Origin: Candidula unifasciata | Taxonomy: Eukaryota > Mollusca > Gastropoda > Stylommatophora > Geomitridae | Direction: 5' to 3' | Length of the DNA stretch: 64,000 nucleotides | NCBI GenBank assembly: GCA_905116865.2 | Contig: CAJHNH020006645.1 | Coordinates: forward strand, 62,001 to 126,000 | Shown here: positions 12,401 to 20,345 of the stretch, piece after piece | How positions within the stretch are numbered: the first letter of the stretch is position 1 | How the letters are laid out: every line of letters starts with the position of its first letter | The notes under the pieces: generated by a model | Told to the model about the DNA's origin: nothing | Databases searched by the model: none | What the model saw: the letters and a program-made list of their open reading frames with translations, nothing else | Program-made: the position numbers and the translations under genes

Positions 12401-15400
12401 CCTATATAGTAGGGCTATTCAACTGGCAACCCACTGGCCAAATCTGGCCCACCAAATTCCAAAGCAAGTGGCCAGCAAATCATTGCCATTTGTATCGTAT
12501 TAATGACATTGTTATGCCTGGCAGTTCAAATACCTTGGAGCTGTATTAGACCAAAATGGAGGCATTAAGACTGAGCTGGCTACACGAAAAGCAGCTGCTG
12601 GGAGACTCTTCCAGGCCATAAACCGAGGGTTTCTTAGCAAAAGAGAAATTGGCAAGAGGACGAAAATGGCTGTTTACTGCTCTACCTATGTACCAGTCCT
12701 GACCTATGGGTGTGAGTCATGGGCAATGACAACAGCTCACAGAAGCCAGCTGCAGGCCTCGGAAATGAGATACCTGAGAAAGGTGGTCCAAGTGACAAGA
12801 AGGGACAAAGTCCGCAATCAGACAATACGTCAAGATCTTGATACCCAGCCCTTACTAACCCGAGTGGATCAGTCACAGTTACGATGGTTTGGACATGTGT
12901 GCAGAATGGGAGAAAATCGGCCACCATGGCAAGCATGGGAGGCTAAGAACCAGGGAACCAGACCTCCGGGACGACCCAGGGTGCGCTGGGAAGACAACAT
13001 CCGACAGTCCCTGACTGACAGAGGACTGGAATGGAACAAAGCCAGAAAGAAAACTGCTGATAGAGACGTCTGGCGATCTCTCTGGCAAACCTCTACACCC
13101 CAAGGTAGAAGAGGAGCGACTAAGTAAGTAAGTAAGTAAGTAAGTAAGTTATGCCTGGCTCCAGCCTCTAGCCCATGACAATCCCCAGTTTTAAAATTTT
13201 GGCTCCTTAGTAAACTTAGTTTACTGCTAAAGCCCTGCTATACCGAGTGACAGTTCATGATTTCCTCCATTTGTCCACTTCTACTTTTTCATTTCACATG
13301 CGACCATAAAATTTCAATGTTTTCCTACAATTCCTTTGGTGCTAAAATGGGGTCCCGGAATCCACCGGAGTCTAGTGATGCTTTATCTCTAGATTAGAGA
13401 CACTAATATTTCTGCATAACATGAAAGTAAACAATGGTGAGGCATGTCTATGCTGCCTTCGAAGCCAAGATAGGAAAAATTGTAACCATCTCCTCCTGGC
13501 AACAATCAGTATGAGCACGCACCCAGGGGAATGCCATATTCACAGCGACGTCAACTGTGATAACATAACAAACGATTAGAATAATACAGTGTTTCCCAAA
13601 CTTGTCATAGTTCAATCAAAATTTTTCCATAGCGCCCTAACCTGAATAAAAGTATGACTATTCGTATGTAGAAGATAATGGAGATTAATTTTTAAAAATG
13701 TGCATATCTTCCAATATTTTGCGGCACCCCTGCGAAAAAGTCGCGGCTCCCCGGGATGCACAGTTTGGGAATCACTTATTTAGTACATAAAATTACTCTT
13801 ACAAAATTCATCAGAACCCCAGCTTGCACCAGAAGCCGTCTGCAGACTGGCTTTGAGTCTGTCCACATTGACATTTCCAGCATCATTGGCTGAGGATGAT
13901 ACCAGAGCGGCAAGACCAGCTTGCTTGGTGAGTTCTACCTGAGCCTTTCGACTTTCCTGCCATGCCAAGGAAGCACAAAGTAAAGACAAAGTTTTCCCTG
14001 TACCGGTCGGACTCTCCAGGACGCCATTCTGATTCTGAAATGTGTAAAAAGCCATTTAGAAATCATAACAAATTACTGGCATCATGAGGACTTATGGACT
14101 GCAATGGCCGGGGCACAAACAGGGCTAATAGACTGCAATGGCCAGGGCACAAACAGGGCTAATAGACTGCAATGGCTGGGGCACAAACAGGGCTAATAGA
14201 CTGAAATGGCTGGGGCACATCATGAGGGCTAATAGACTGCAATGGCCGGGGCACAAACAGGGCTAATAGACTGCAATGGCCGGGGCACAAACAGGGCTAA
14301 TAGTCTGAAATGGCTGGGGCACAAACAGAGCTAATAGACTGCAATGGCTGGGGCACAAACAGAGCTAATAGACTGCAATGGCTGGGGCACAAACAGGGCT
14401 AATAGTCTGAAATGGCTGGGGCACAAACAGAGCTAATAGACTGCAATGGCCGGGGCACAAACAGGGCTAATAATCTGAAATGGCTGGGGCACAAACAGAG
14501 CTAATAGACTGCAATGGCCGGGGCACAAACAGGGCTAATAGTCTGAAATGGCTGGGGCACAAACAGAGCTAATAGACTGAAATGGCTGGGGCACAAACAG
14601 GGCTAATAGACTGCAATGGCGGGGGCACAAACAGGGCTAATAGACTGCAATGGCCGGGGCACAAACAGAGTGGCTGATAATGGAGAGTTAAAAACTGCGT
14701 AGGCAAAAGAGTTCAATGGGAGTATCCCAATGTTAGTTCTGGGGCCCTATTCTATTTTTTGCTGATCTTGACCCACACTTCACAGACCCATCTGCATAAA
14801 TGATGATGTCTTCTGGGCGTAAATGCTGGTAAATCAGTGCCCCTAATCTCTTATGTCTAAGGTGGCAGGTATCTGACTCCCGCAGTACCTCCCCAGTGTT
14901 ATAACAACCTTAGACAGGTCATGCATGTCTGCTGGTGTATCTATCCATTCTTTTCCATGACTGATCTCGTCTAGGTCACATACTTGCTGGATTAGATTTT
15001 CTGAATCGGCCATCCAGGAGAAGCCTTTTTTGAGATGCATCCCTTTTAAATCATTGATAGAGTTGTGCAGTGGGTAGTTGTCTGCCGATATCCTAATGTA
15101 CACTTTCATATGTGCCACTCTATGTCTGGTGGCCATCGTCAGTAAACGCAGCACATACCACATGGCTTGGCACAATGTGTCTTTTGTGCAGCCAAGTATA
15201 AGTCTCATGGCCTCATTTTGTACCCGGTCCAGTATTTCCACCTGGATTATGCTGACACTGAGGAGTCCCAGACTGTCGTTTATAACATTTAGTACAAGTC
15301 CCTAATAGAGCAGAAACTCAAGTGTTTCCCATGTAGGCGTATGTCATCGCCTTCAATGCGGGTGGGGGCTGTGTGGTCTCGGGGCATGGCGTGCACCTTG

Positions 15401-18400
15401 AGTGCTAGAGTTCCTGGGCTCAAGCCCTAATAAAGGTTGGGATTTTTTCGTGTGGACTTCTAGTAATTTTCCCTGGTCTCTGGGTGGGTAGTAAGATCGG
15501 ATGCCCGCGTGTATTTATGCACACGTAAAAAATCCTTGGCAGTTGGCAATCGAAAAAAGTATTTTAGGATCATTGCCAGTGCTACGTAGTTCGTGCACTG
15601 CATTGAGATTCTCCGGACTCAGGCTTGAGTCAGAAGTAGAACAGAGCACTTATGGGTTACTACCTTTGTGCCATGATTTTGGTCCGTTGTCTAAACCTTC
15701 AATGGCATCAGACCTTTCCTGGCTCTTACTATGACAATGTCTATGTGATTCTTGTATGACATCTGTCGAAATTTATGCTAAGGTATCTCATTGTGCTCAC
15801 TCCATCAATGTCTATACCGCACATGCTTACGACTGGCATAGGTATATCGACAATGTGGGTATTCAGGAAGAACCATGCTAAGGAAGCCTTTACGGTGTTT
15901 ACCAGTGCGCCTGATTCCTGGCACCATTCACTGAGTTGGGCTAATTCATGCTGAAGCGTTGTTGTTTCATCCTTGTTGTTTCCTCGTTGGTACACAAGGA
16001 TATCATCTGTGAACAACATTGTTCTGCCCAGATCTACTTTCTGTGAACTAGTAACTTATGATGTGTACATATTTTTTTTTTAAACAGGATAATCGTGACC
16101 CCCGGGGCAAGCCTATTTAGAGATGACTTGAACAGAGTCCGTTTAAAGTGAAAATTGTATATATTTATTGGGACAGCCCCCCCCCCCCCCCCACCCCCTT
16201 TATTTTTTAGAGCATAAGGCAATTTCAATCAGCATAAAGAAACATCTCATACAAAGCAAACATCCCCACCCTAAATTCTACCAGTGCCGGACATGTTCAC
16301 TAACAACAAATCAGAAAAGAAAATTTGTAACCATAAAATTAGATGTCTGAGAAGGGTTGCAGGAATGACCAGAAACTGATAAAAATCAGGAAGGAAGTCA
16401 TAAGAGAAAAATTTGCCACAGAATCAATTATAAAATTACATACAAAGACAGTGAATGAAATGGTTTGCCCACTTCGAGAGAAAGCTTTCTGAAGCCACAT
16501 TCCACAAGACATACACTGAAAGAGGAGAAGGACATAGAGGATAAGGTAGACCAAGAACCAATAGCATTGAATTACTACAACATGAACGATGTTTCTATGG
16601 TAGAAGAAAGAGAAAGAAGCAGAACCTTTTATCTTTCTCAACACCTGAAGCTGTAAAAGAAGAAGTGAAGAAGAATTACTCATATATGGGATTTAAAAGG
16701 CCTCACATTTTCAATGAAGTGAACAATCTCAACTGCACCTTTTCGCTGCAGAGTATGGAAACGCATATCTGTGCTGCTAATGCAGTCTTGGGGATAGAGT
16801 ATGCACCAGGAGAAGCTGATGCCTCTGCGATGATATCTGATGTTAGCAATAGACTGACAGAGCATAACACTATATTACCCTGGCAATCCAAGATTGCTGA
16901 AGGTTAAGGTGCTCAGCCGTGTGGATGTGGCAAGAAAGAGGAGACTTCCACTGGGGCTGAGTGGTCTCGAGGTATGGTGTCCGCTTCTAGTGCTGGAGGT
17001 CCCGGGTTCAAGCCCCGGTGAAGGCTGGGATTTTTCACGTGGCCTTTTAGTAATTTTTCCCTGGTCTCTGGGTAGTAAGATCGGACGCCGTTTGTATTCG
17101 TGCACACGTTAAAAAATCCCTTGGCAGTTGGAAATAAAAAAATGTAGCATAATGGCACTGCCCTGGCAAAATTTGGAGAGAAAAATCTACCCAAAGTATT
17201 TCAGGATCCTCGCCAGTGCAACGCAGTTCGTGCACCGCGCTGAGATTCTTCAGACTCAGGCTTGAGTTAGAAGTAGAACAGAGCATTTAGGGGTTACACC
17301 CGTGTGTCATGATGTTGATCTGTTAAATAAAACATAAACACATCCTTAGAAACTCTTAACCAGAAGCTCAAAAAAAAAAAATGAAGCTTACAGATCTGGA
17401 GAAGCTTACAGATCTGGAGAAGCTTACAGATCTGGAGAAGCTTACAGATCTGGAGAAGCTTACAGATCTGGAGAAGCTTACAGATCTGGAGAAGCTTACA
17501 GATCTGGAGAAGCTTACAGATCTGGAGAAGCTTACAGATCTGGAGAAGCTTACAGATCTGGAGAAGCTTACAGATTTGGAGAAGCTTACAGATCTGGAGA
17601 AGCTTACATATCTGGAGAAGCTTACAGATCTGAAGAAGCTTACAGATCTGGAGAAGTGGCTTTAGAAATTGAGACTTTCAGGCATAGGTACAGCTAAAGG
17701 TGAGAGGATCAACTTCATTGCATCGGGTCTTTTCCCATATCAATCAGGTGCCATCTCCACAGTGAAGTTGGCTGCAATGGATCCCCAACACACCCTGCCT
17801 CTTATCCTGGTTGTATACTTTCTCAAACTGCTGCCCATCTATCTCTTGATGTTGTCCTCCCACTGGTATCATTGTCCACCTTTTGCTCTTATGCCTTTGA
17901 CCTTTCCCTCCAGTATGGTTTTTAAAAGCATGTTATGTGTTTTAATGTTGCCAAAGTATTTCAACTGTCTCTGTTTTTTTTTTCTTTTCAGTAATTCTCT
18001 TTTTATTTGTAGTTTTTCCAGAACCTCTGTATTGAACAGTTTTTGTTTCCATGAAACATGACTTGTTCTTTTGTGTGCTCACATTTCAAGGGACTCAGTT
18101 CAATTTCAACTAGTCATATGGCTCAGTCTCAGAACAGCTAGATGCCTGCCGAAAGCGCCGCAGAGAGCACGACCACTGTAGCTCCGGTGAAAATGTACAG
18201 ACCTATGTCTCCAGATAAATAGAAACAAATATCTCCAGATGTGTATATTAAACCCTCTAGCATTAAATGAGAAAAGGTGACCTACTTAAATAATTTCCAG
18301 GAAGACCTACCTTCTGTAGACATGTGAGGACTTTGCTCATGTAATCCACCTGGCATGGGTAAGGTGTGAATGGAAAATTCACTTGAACCCCACTGATTTC

Positions 18401-18412
18401 CAGCAGAGGCAT
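1661..18412 (-). CDS. RTEL1: RTEL1-type Fe-S DEAH helicase, 5' half (9 exons, gene continues past left edge)
   Basis: Nine minus-strand exons join in phase: 18412-18311, 14034-13803, 11092-11008, 10194-10113, 8503-8443, 7280-7196, 5852-5768, 4315-4250, 1808-1661 (946 nt, about 315 codons). All introns are GT-AG. Visible landmarks are the start [15 protein letters not shown], Walker [10 protein letters not shown] (Lys48), motif Ia [11 protein letters not shown], iron-sulfur cysteines at about residues 153, 171, 180 and 218, and DEAH at about 261-264. This order and spacing match the known RTEL1 family, a nuclear 5'-3' helicase that dismantles T-loops, D-loops and G-quadruplexes and limits recombination. 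FANCJ and XPD are relatives, but the N-terminus and the CEESASFDL segment after DEAH fit RTEL1 best. The second helicase domain and C-terminus lie outside the window. No in-frame stop or missing catalytic residue is seen, so the part visible appears functional. Confidence 0.93.
2030..2290 (-). pseudogene. RTE-type RT C-terminal fragment
   Basis: Minus-strand translation gives [20 protein letters not shown] and then [17 protein letters not shown] with a stop. The GRPRRRW-DNI block is the conserved C-terminal tail of RTE-like retrotransposon proteins. It lies in RTEL1 intron 8. Confidence 0.7.
2655..2945 (-). repeat. SINE-A copy (about 290 bp, GAA-tailed)
   Basis: This is one of at least twelve copies of a family named SINE-A here. 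Forward orientation runs from a 'GTGTGGGTTCC' head through 'CATGTCGTAAGAGTCGACTA', 'GCATCTGCCTGAGAGGCAA' and 'CAGAAGTGGACGAACAACCA' to a (GAA)n tail. This copy is reversed, so it starts with TTC repeats. Confidence 0.8.
3022..3305 (-). repeat. SINE-A copy
   Basis: Reversed copy with a (TTC)n head, the reverse of the 'GACGAACAACCA' block near 3070-3085, and the 'CCACAATGGGG' head at 3269-3279. In RTEL1 intron 8. Confidence 0.8.
3440..3583 (+). repeat. SINE-A 3' part, head to head against the next copy
   Basis: Contains 'GTATCTGCCTGAGAG' and 'CAGAAGTGGATGAA', then switches abruptly to the reversed copy at about 3584. Together the two copies form an imperfect inverted pair. Confidence 0.7.
3584..3880 (-). 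repeat. SINE-A copy
   Basis: Reversed copy starting with 'TCTTCTTTTTCTTCTTC'. A C-run at 3823-3839 replaces the usual 'CCCCACAATGGGG' zone. Confidence 0.75.
3962..4215 (+). repeat. tRNA-derived SINE-B copy
   Basis: A tRNA-like head carries 'TGGTGTAGCAGCCAGAC' (A-box like) and GGTTCGGGTCC (B box, 4018-4028). A T-run follows, then a unique body 'CAGTCCTGGAAAGTAAAGG'. The same body occurs at 5915-6165 and, reversed, at 26,861-27,115. It ends about 35 bp before the RTEL1 exon 8 donor side. Confidence 0.7.
4250..4315 (-). CDS. RTEL1: RTEL1 exon 8 (DEAH box)
   Basis: The 22 codons read [20 protein letters not shown] then [11 protein letters not shown] is Walker B (motif II), the Mg-ATP-hydrolysing motif. 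The exon has phase 0 at both ends. The acceptor is CTCCAG and the donor GTAATT. Confidence 0.95.
4760..4935 (-). repeat. tRNA-derived SINE-C copy, 5' part
   Basis: On the minus strand the segment matches the head of the copies at 16,953 and 15,370, with 'AGGTCC...GGGCTCAGGCCC' around the B box and 'TTTTTTCACAGGGACTTCTAG' downstream. It is truncated. In RTEL1 intron 7. Confidence 0.6.
5395..5640 (+). pseudogene. I/Nimb-like 3' end fragment
   Basis: Plus-strand frame 5341-5628 ends [20 protein letters not shown]. That matches the C-terminus of the larger copies (WECPECCDVGS near 33,334; KCHECCDVGS near 58,460). Upstream residues are scrambled. Immediately downstream (5645-5735) is a Penelope-tail-like segment. 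Confidence 0.65.
5645..5735 (+). repeat. Penelope-type tail with hammerhead-like core
   Basis: Contains GCACCTGACGAGGCACATCG followed by AAATAACCCTGGCAATAA. This parallels the GCACCTGATGAG...CGAAATATGCC(A/T)GGCAATAA tail at 35,840-35,895 and (reversed) 62,795-62,835. CTGANGA and GAAA are the invariant hammerhead core boxes. Confidence 0.5.
5768..5852 (-). CDS. RTEL1: RTEL1 exon 7 (fourth Fe-S cysteine)
   Basis: The split codon gives K, followed by [20 protein letters not shown] and [12 protein letters not shown] supplies the fourth cluster ligand, and the MPYNYLLD motif precedes the DEAH box in all family members. The donor is GTAAGT, phase 0. Confidence 0.95.
5915..6165 (+). repeat. tRNA-derived SINE-B copy
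   Basis: Same body as 3962-4215, including 'AGTTCTGGCAAGTAAAGGCA', 'CACCAAGTGCCGACTGGTCT' and the final 'GGCGTGGAAAAGG'. The head is degraded. In RTEL1 intron 6. Confidence 0.65.
6420..6460. repeat. (GT)n microsatellite
   Basis: About 19 uninterrupted GT units. Reverse-frame Thr-His open reading here is an artefact. Confidence 0.95.
6690..7171 (+). repeat. Two SINE-A copies in tandem
   Basis: A near-complete copy (about 6725-7010) is followed by a partial second copy (7015-7171) that repeats 'AACCAATGTCTGCATACAAA', 'GAACTTTCCGCCAGAGTTTA' and ends in (GAA)n. A 137-codon open frame through it is not a gene. The GAA tail ends 25 bp from the RTEL1 exon 6 donor. Confidence 0.75.
7196..7280 (-). 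CDS. RTEL1: RTEL1 exon 6
   Basis: The translation is [20 protein letters not shown] then IVKIGHKTK. The D-I-E-D-(I/L)-V-K segment is conserved in the family between the Fe-S ligands. The acceptor is TTTCAG and the donor GTGAGA, with 2 nt left over. A partial SINE-A copy with a GAA tail ends about 25 bp past the donor. Confidence 0.92.
7565..8035. mobile_element. TIR element (471 bp), CTAGAGCTGTA family
   Basis: Perfect 11-bp inverted ends CTAGAGCTGTA and TACAGCTCTAG are flanked by TATCTA and CATCTA (5 of 6 match). The interior repeats 'ATTCGGCCAAATACGAATA'. It has no coding capacity. A second family member lies at 43,262-44,391. Inserted in RTEL1 intron 5. Confidence 0.7.
8443..8503 (-). CDS. 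RTEL1: RTEL1 exon 5 (second and third Fe-S cysteines)
   Basis: This 61-nt exon encodes [20 protein letters not shown]. Its two cysteines are 9 residues apart, and the first is 18 residues after the exon 4 cysteine. That is the same spacing as in vertebrate RTEL1. The donor is GTAATT, leaving 1 nt. Confidence 0.94.
8610..8806. mobile_element. hAT-type MITE (197 bp)
   Basis: The ends CAGTGGTTCTCAACCTT and AGGTTGAGAACCACTG are inverted repeats, with internal 'GCGACCCTTT' and 'AAGGGTCGC'. The 8-bp flanks ctataaat and gtataaat differ at one base, as expected for a hAT target duplication. The CAGNGGTTCTCAACC terminus is typical of SPIN/Charlie-like hAT elements. In RTEL1 intron 4. Confidence 0.85.
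8870..8935 (-). repeat. SINE-A fragment
   Basis: Short reversed piece with 'CTTCTTCTTATTATTATT', 'GGCTGTAAACTCTGGCAGAG'. Old and partial. Confidence 0.5.
8936..10112. other. Rest of RTEL1 intron 4, no gene seen
   Basis: Holds a G-run at 9427-9447, a short SINE-A trace near 9495-9520 and an unassigned repeat resembling 1-120 and 52,040-52,110 near 9525-9580. The short open frames lack coding signs. Confidence 0.4.
10113..10194 (-). CDS. RTEL1: RTEL1 exon 4 (first Fe-S cysteine)
   Basis: The translation is [20 protein letters not shown] then [17 protein letters not shown] is a family hallmark, and the cysteine (about residue 153) is the first iron-sulfur ligand. The acceptor is GACAG and the donor GTGAGG. 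It ends in phase 0. Confidence 0.94.
10195..11007. other. RTEL1 intron 3
   Basis: AT-rich spacer. A degraded SINE-B tail trace is visible near 10,860-10,950 ('GAAAGCAAAGGCGGCTAGCA'). Nothing else recognised. Confidence 0.4.
11008..11092 (-). CDS. RTEL1: RTEL1 exon 3 (motif Ia)
   Basis: This 85-nt exon encodes [14 protein letters not shown] and then [13 protein letters not shown], the motif Ia region of the superfamily 2 Fe-S helicases. It is flanked by CACAG and GTGAGC. Entry phase matches exon 2, and it leaves 2 nt for exon 4. Confidence 0.94.
11093..12412. other. Left part of RTEL1 intron 2, no gene seen
   Basis: Contains a three-unit 18-bp tandem 'ACACTTCTACGTCTTCCC' at about 11,732-11,786. 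The 98-codon frame covering it is repeat-derived. No conserved protein recognised. Confidence 0.4.
12523..13147 (+). mobile_element. 5'-truncated RTE-type retrotransposon with 12-bp target duplication
   Basis: The insertion is bounded by GTTATGCCTGGC at 12,511-12,522 and 13,148-13,159. It carries an open frame from [20 protein letters not shown] through [13 protein letters not shown] and [11 protein letters not shown] to [18 protein letters not shown] and a stop. It ends in a (TAAG)n tail, the short tandem tail typical of RTE/BovB-type elements. Only the RT thumb and C-terminal domain are present, so it cannot move on its own. It lies antisense to RTEL1 in intron 2. The open frame and exact duplication suggest recent insertion. 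Confidence 0.9.
13587..13777. mobile_element. hAT-type MITE, second type
   Basis: CAGTGTTTCCCAAACT at the left pairs with AGTTTGGGAATCACTT at the right (one indel, one end mismatch). Interior 'GCGGCACCCC...GTCGCGGCTCCCC' is typical of CAGTGNTTCCCAAAC hAT MITEs. No clear 8-bp duplication. It ends about 20 bp from the donor of RTEL1 exon 2. Confidence 0.65.
13803..14034 (-). CDS. RTEL1: RTEL1 exon 2 (Walker A)
   Basis: The acceptor is TTTCAG at 14035-14040 and the donor is GTAAGA at 13797-13802. The exon begins [20 protein letters not shown], which is helicase motif I with the nucleotide-binding lysine and threonine. It continues into a less conserved Ala/Ser-rich linker ending in GSDEF. It ends in phase 1. 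A hAT-like MITE ends only about 20 bp past its donor. Confidence 0.95.
14097..14670. repeat. 34-bp minisatellite, about 17 units
   Basis: The unit is GACTGCAATGGCCGGGGCAC followed by AAACAGGGCTAATA, with C/T and G/A variants and one altered unit at about 14,217. It begins about 60 bp upstream of the RTEL1 exon 2 acceptor. Confidence 0.95.
14740..16030 (-). pseudogene. I/Nimb-like RT-RNase H fragment, split by a SINE
   Basis: Minus-strand pieces show the RT catalytic box [12 protein letters not shown] (about 15,990-16,015), the thumb segment [16 protein letters not shown] (about 15,170-15,225) and an RNase H start IIIYADGSV (near 14,785-14,815). It is interrupted by SINE-C at 15,365-15,710. 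Stops and shifts make it non-functional. In RTEL1 intron 1. Confidence 0.75.
15365..15710 (+). repeat. tRNA-derived SINE-C copy
   Basis: The head has 'GTGTGGTCTCGGGGCATGG' and 'GGGCTCAAGCCC' (B-box like). The body has 'AATTTTCCCTGGTCTCTGGG', 'GTAAGATCGGATGCC' and 'AGACTCAGGCTTGAGT'-like text shared with 16,953-17,340. Confidence 0.7.
16031..16952. other. Rest of RTEL1 intron 1, no gene seen
   Basis: A C-run at about 16,178-16,198 and three modest open frames (16,465-16,907). The translations do not match any family I recognise, and no splice-flanked exon fits. Confidence 0.35.
16953..17340 (+). repeat. tRNA-derived SINE-C, best preserved copy
   Basis: The head GGGGCTGAGTGGTCTCGAGG with B box GGTTCAAGCCC (17,005-17,015) looks like a tRNA of the Leu/Ser kind. 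A body of about 310 bp follows, shared with 15,365 and 4760. The A-box to B-box distance fits a pol III promoter. Confidence 0.75.
17381..17655. repeat. 18-bp minisatellite, about 15 units
   Basis: The unit is AAGCTTACAGATCTGGAG. Because 18 is divisible by 3 it keeps a plus-strand frame of (KLTDLE)n open, but no start context, splice sites or flanking coding sequence support a gene. Confidence 0.95.
17690..18060 (-). pseudogene. RTE-type RT C-terminal fragment
   Basis: Minus-strand translation across frames shows KYFGHIK-like and [16 protein letters not shown] segments and then [14 protein letters not shown], as in the tails of RTE-like proteins. Heavily decayed. It sits 250 bp from RTEL1 exon 1. 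Confidence 0.5.
18311..18412 (-). CDS. RTEL1: RTEL1 exon 1 (start codon exon)
   Basis: This exon holds 34 codons from ATG at 18412-18410 to a donor GTAGGT. It encodes [15 protein letters not shown] followed by [19 protein letters not shown], the family's N-terminal signature (G-V-x-V-x-F-P-F-x-P-Y-x-C-Q) with the Q-motif glutamine. The methionine was chosen because family members start at this point. It ends in phase 0. Confidence 0.92.
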
Positions 18413-20154
18413 TCTGTTCAGACTGTCATGTGTGTCCAACAACTAATACTGTGTGTGTTCTTTTCTGTGAAATAATTAACATAATAAATTATTCACTGAC
18501 CAAATGACCTGTCCGAAAGAAGTCAGTTCTTCTTAGTATGGTTCTCTCGGCCAATGGTTTTCAGATGAGAAGGCCACAGCCTCTATGAAGTCTGTGGTGC
18601 GACACACATATTCCATTGTTCCATGCAGTTTGGTTTCCACTGAAATACCAACTGGTCAAACCTGGGATTTCTCTTCTGCATGAAGAGAACATGTCTGTAG
18701 CACATATTCAGTATTCTTTAGTGCCTGTCTACATGGGCAAAGTTCTGAATCCTCAGTTTTGTATTTTTTGTACACATGGCTGCAGAGTCTGTTGTGTCCA
18801 GTACATAGTCTAAATATTAGGGTCTGTTTCCTTCCTGTGAGGAAGTTGATTAGGTCTTCAGGATTTTGTTCCAGATGGGAAGTGTTTCAATGGGTTCTAA
18901 TGGTTACCCTGATCTGATATAATTCAATACTTATAATTCAACAAATTAATCTTTGATTTAACGGAAGTTGGAACAAAATTTGTTTTCCATATGCATACAC
19001 ACAGTGGCAAGATGATTTCGGTCACAGGCGTGAGGAAAATCTGATGTGATGTGTATAAGTAGATACTCTGTACCTCACTCGGGCACTAGTCCTTCACTGT
19101 TCTGGTTTTAAGGAAACCTCATGCAAGACTCCTGCTGCACGTCCCCGTCGTGCACCATGGATAGTGTCTCAAATGAGCATTAACAGAGTTGGCAGGGGAT
19201 CTCGGAGCTGGCGGCCCCTAGAGGTGTAGTGTCCTTTCTGGCCCTCATCAGCCTGCCCCCAAACGCATGAGTGAAAAGTCTATCAAAACTCATTCGGTAC
19301 ATGAGTAAGGTCTGCTTGGCAAATGTACCACCAAATGACAACTTTCGGTTAAAAGTCTGGAGCGAATGGAAGACTATACTGCTGAGACTCAGCACGTGAC
19401 CAAGAGATCTACCCACAGCCAAGACAAGTAACATCTCTTGTGGGTGGTTTCTCGCAGTCAGATTCTACCTATGCACACCCTCTGTCAATCCTCAGCGGCG
19501 TCATCACTGCGCTGAGGTACACAACGACAGCAACTTTTTATCCGCTGGCTGGGTAATAATGTCCGACAAAGTTAGATCCTACGGCATTCAAGCAAGCTCA
19601 AAGTCCGACCGTCATAAATCGTACCGACTAGAAAAAAAAAGTCCAAATTTCCGTATACACTGGCCCACTCGCCCGAGTGTTGGGACCAAACAGGTGAATC
19701 CACGCCAGATGCATGCTTCCCCATACTGTCGTGCTATGGGCACAGTTAAAACAACGTTAAAGGTGTCTAACCTGCAATGAAGAAGAATGTACCTATTTGT
19801 GTGGCCACAAAAGTCCAGAACCCATGGGCTGCTCCCCGCTGATCTCCGGAGAACACAGCCCGTGATGAGCGGGAAGCCTAATACGGTTGCGAGGTTAAGC
19901 AGTTATGTGCAGGATGTGACGATTCCTTGGGTGAGCCCAGAACCAGAGCGTTATGTGTCGGCTCTGCATTTATGGAACCCTCCTTGGATGGCGGAGAATG
20001 CTCATGATCTGCCTTCTCTTGAGGGTTAAACGATCCACACAGGGCTGCCCCAAAGGGGGTACTCTGGGGGCAACACCTGTGGAGAAAGGGACAAAGAGGT
20101 CACCACACAAATAAGGTAACATCTCGACCCACCCAAAACAATGGCCACAGTCAT
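18413..20154. other. RTEL1 upstream region and spacer, no gene recognised
   Basis: It should contain the RTEL1 5' UTR and promoter (transcription leftward), but no TATA box or clear core element can be asserted. Short open frames at 18,616-18,813, 19,180-19,434, 19,559-19,780 and 19,787-20,029 show no family match. Confidence 0.4.
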
Positions 20155-20345
20155 CCTAGAAATAGGCTTGACGTCTTCCCTCGAAGTCAGAGTACATCTG
20201 CCCGTGAGGCAGGGAACGGCAAAAGCCAGTAAAACGGTTGTACATGCAAAACACAGGTCTGGGTAAAATCCAAAAGTTCATGCGGACGATTAACTGAGAC
20301 CTACTGCCAGAATTCACAGCCGGTGAACAAAGAAGAAGCAAAGCA
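20155..20345 (+). repeat. SINE-A copy, 3' two thirds
   Basis: Contains 'AGAGTACATCTGCCCGTGAG', 'CCAGTAAAACGGTTGTACAT' and a (GAAGAA) tail after 'CACAGCCGGTGAACAAAG'. Confidence 0.7.

Noticed and set aside
12413..13280. hAT element enclosing the 12.5-kb RTE copy
   Set aside because: AGGGCTATTCAACTGGC and GCTAAAGCCCT ends are suggestive, but pairing is short and no 8-bp duplication was found.
16953..17030. Functional tRNA gene
   Set aside because: Head is tRNA-like but followed by a body shared with two other loci, so it is a SINE.
17381..17665. Repeat protein gene (KLTDLE)n
   Set aside because: Minisatellite unit of 18 bp keeps any frame open; no promoter, splice or homologous context.
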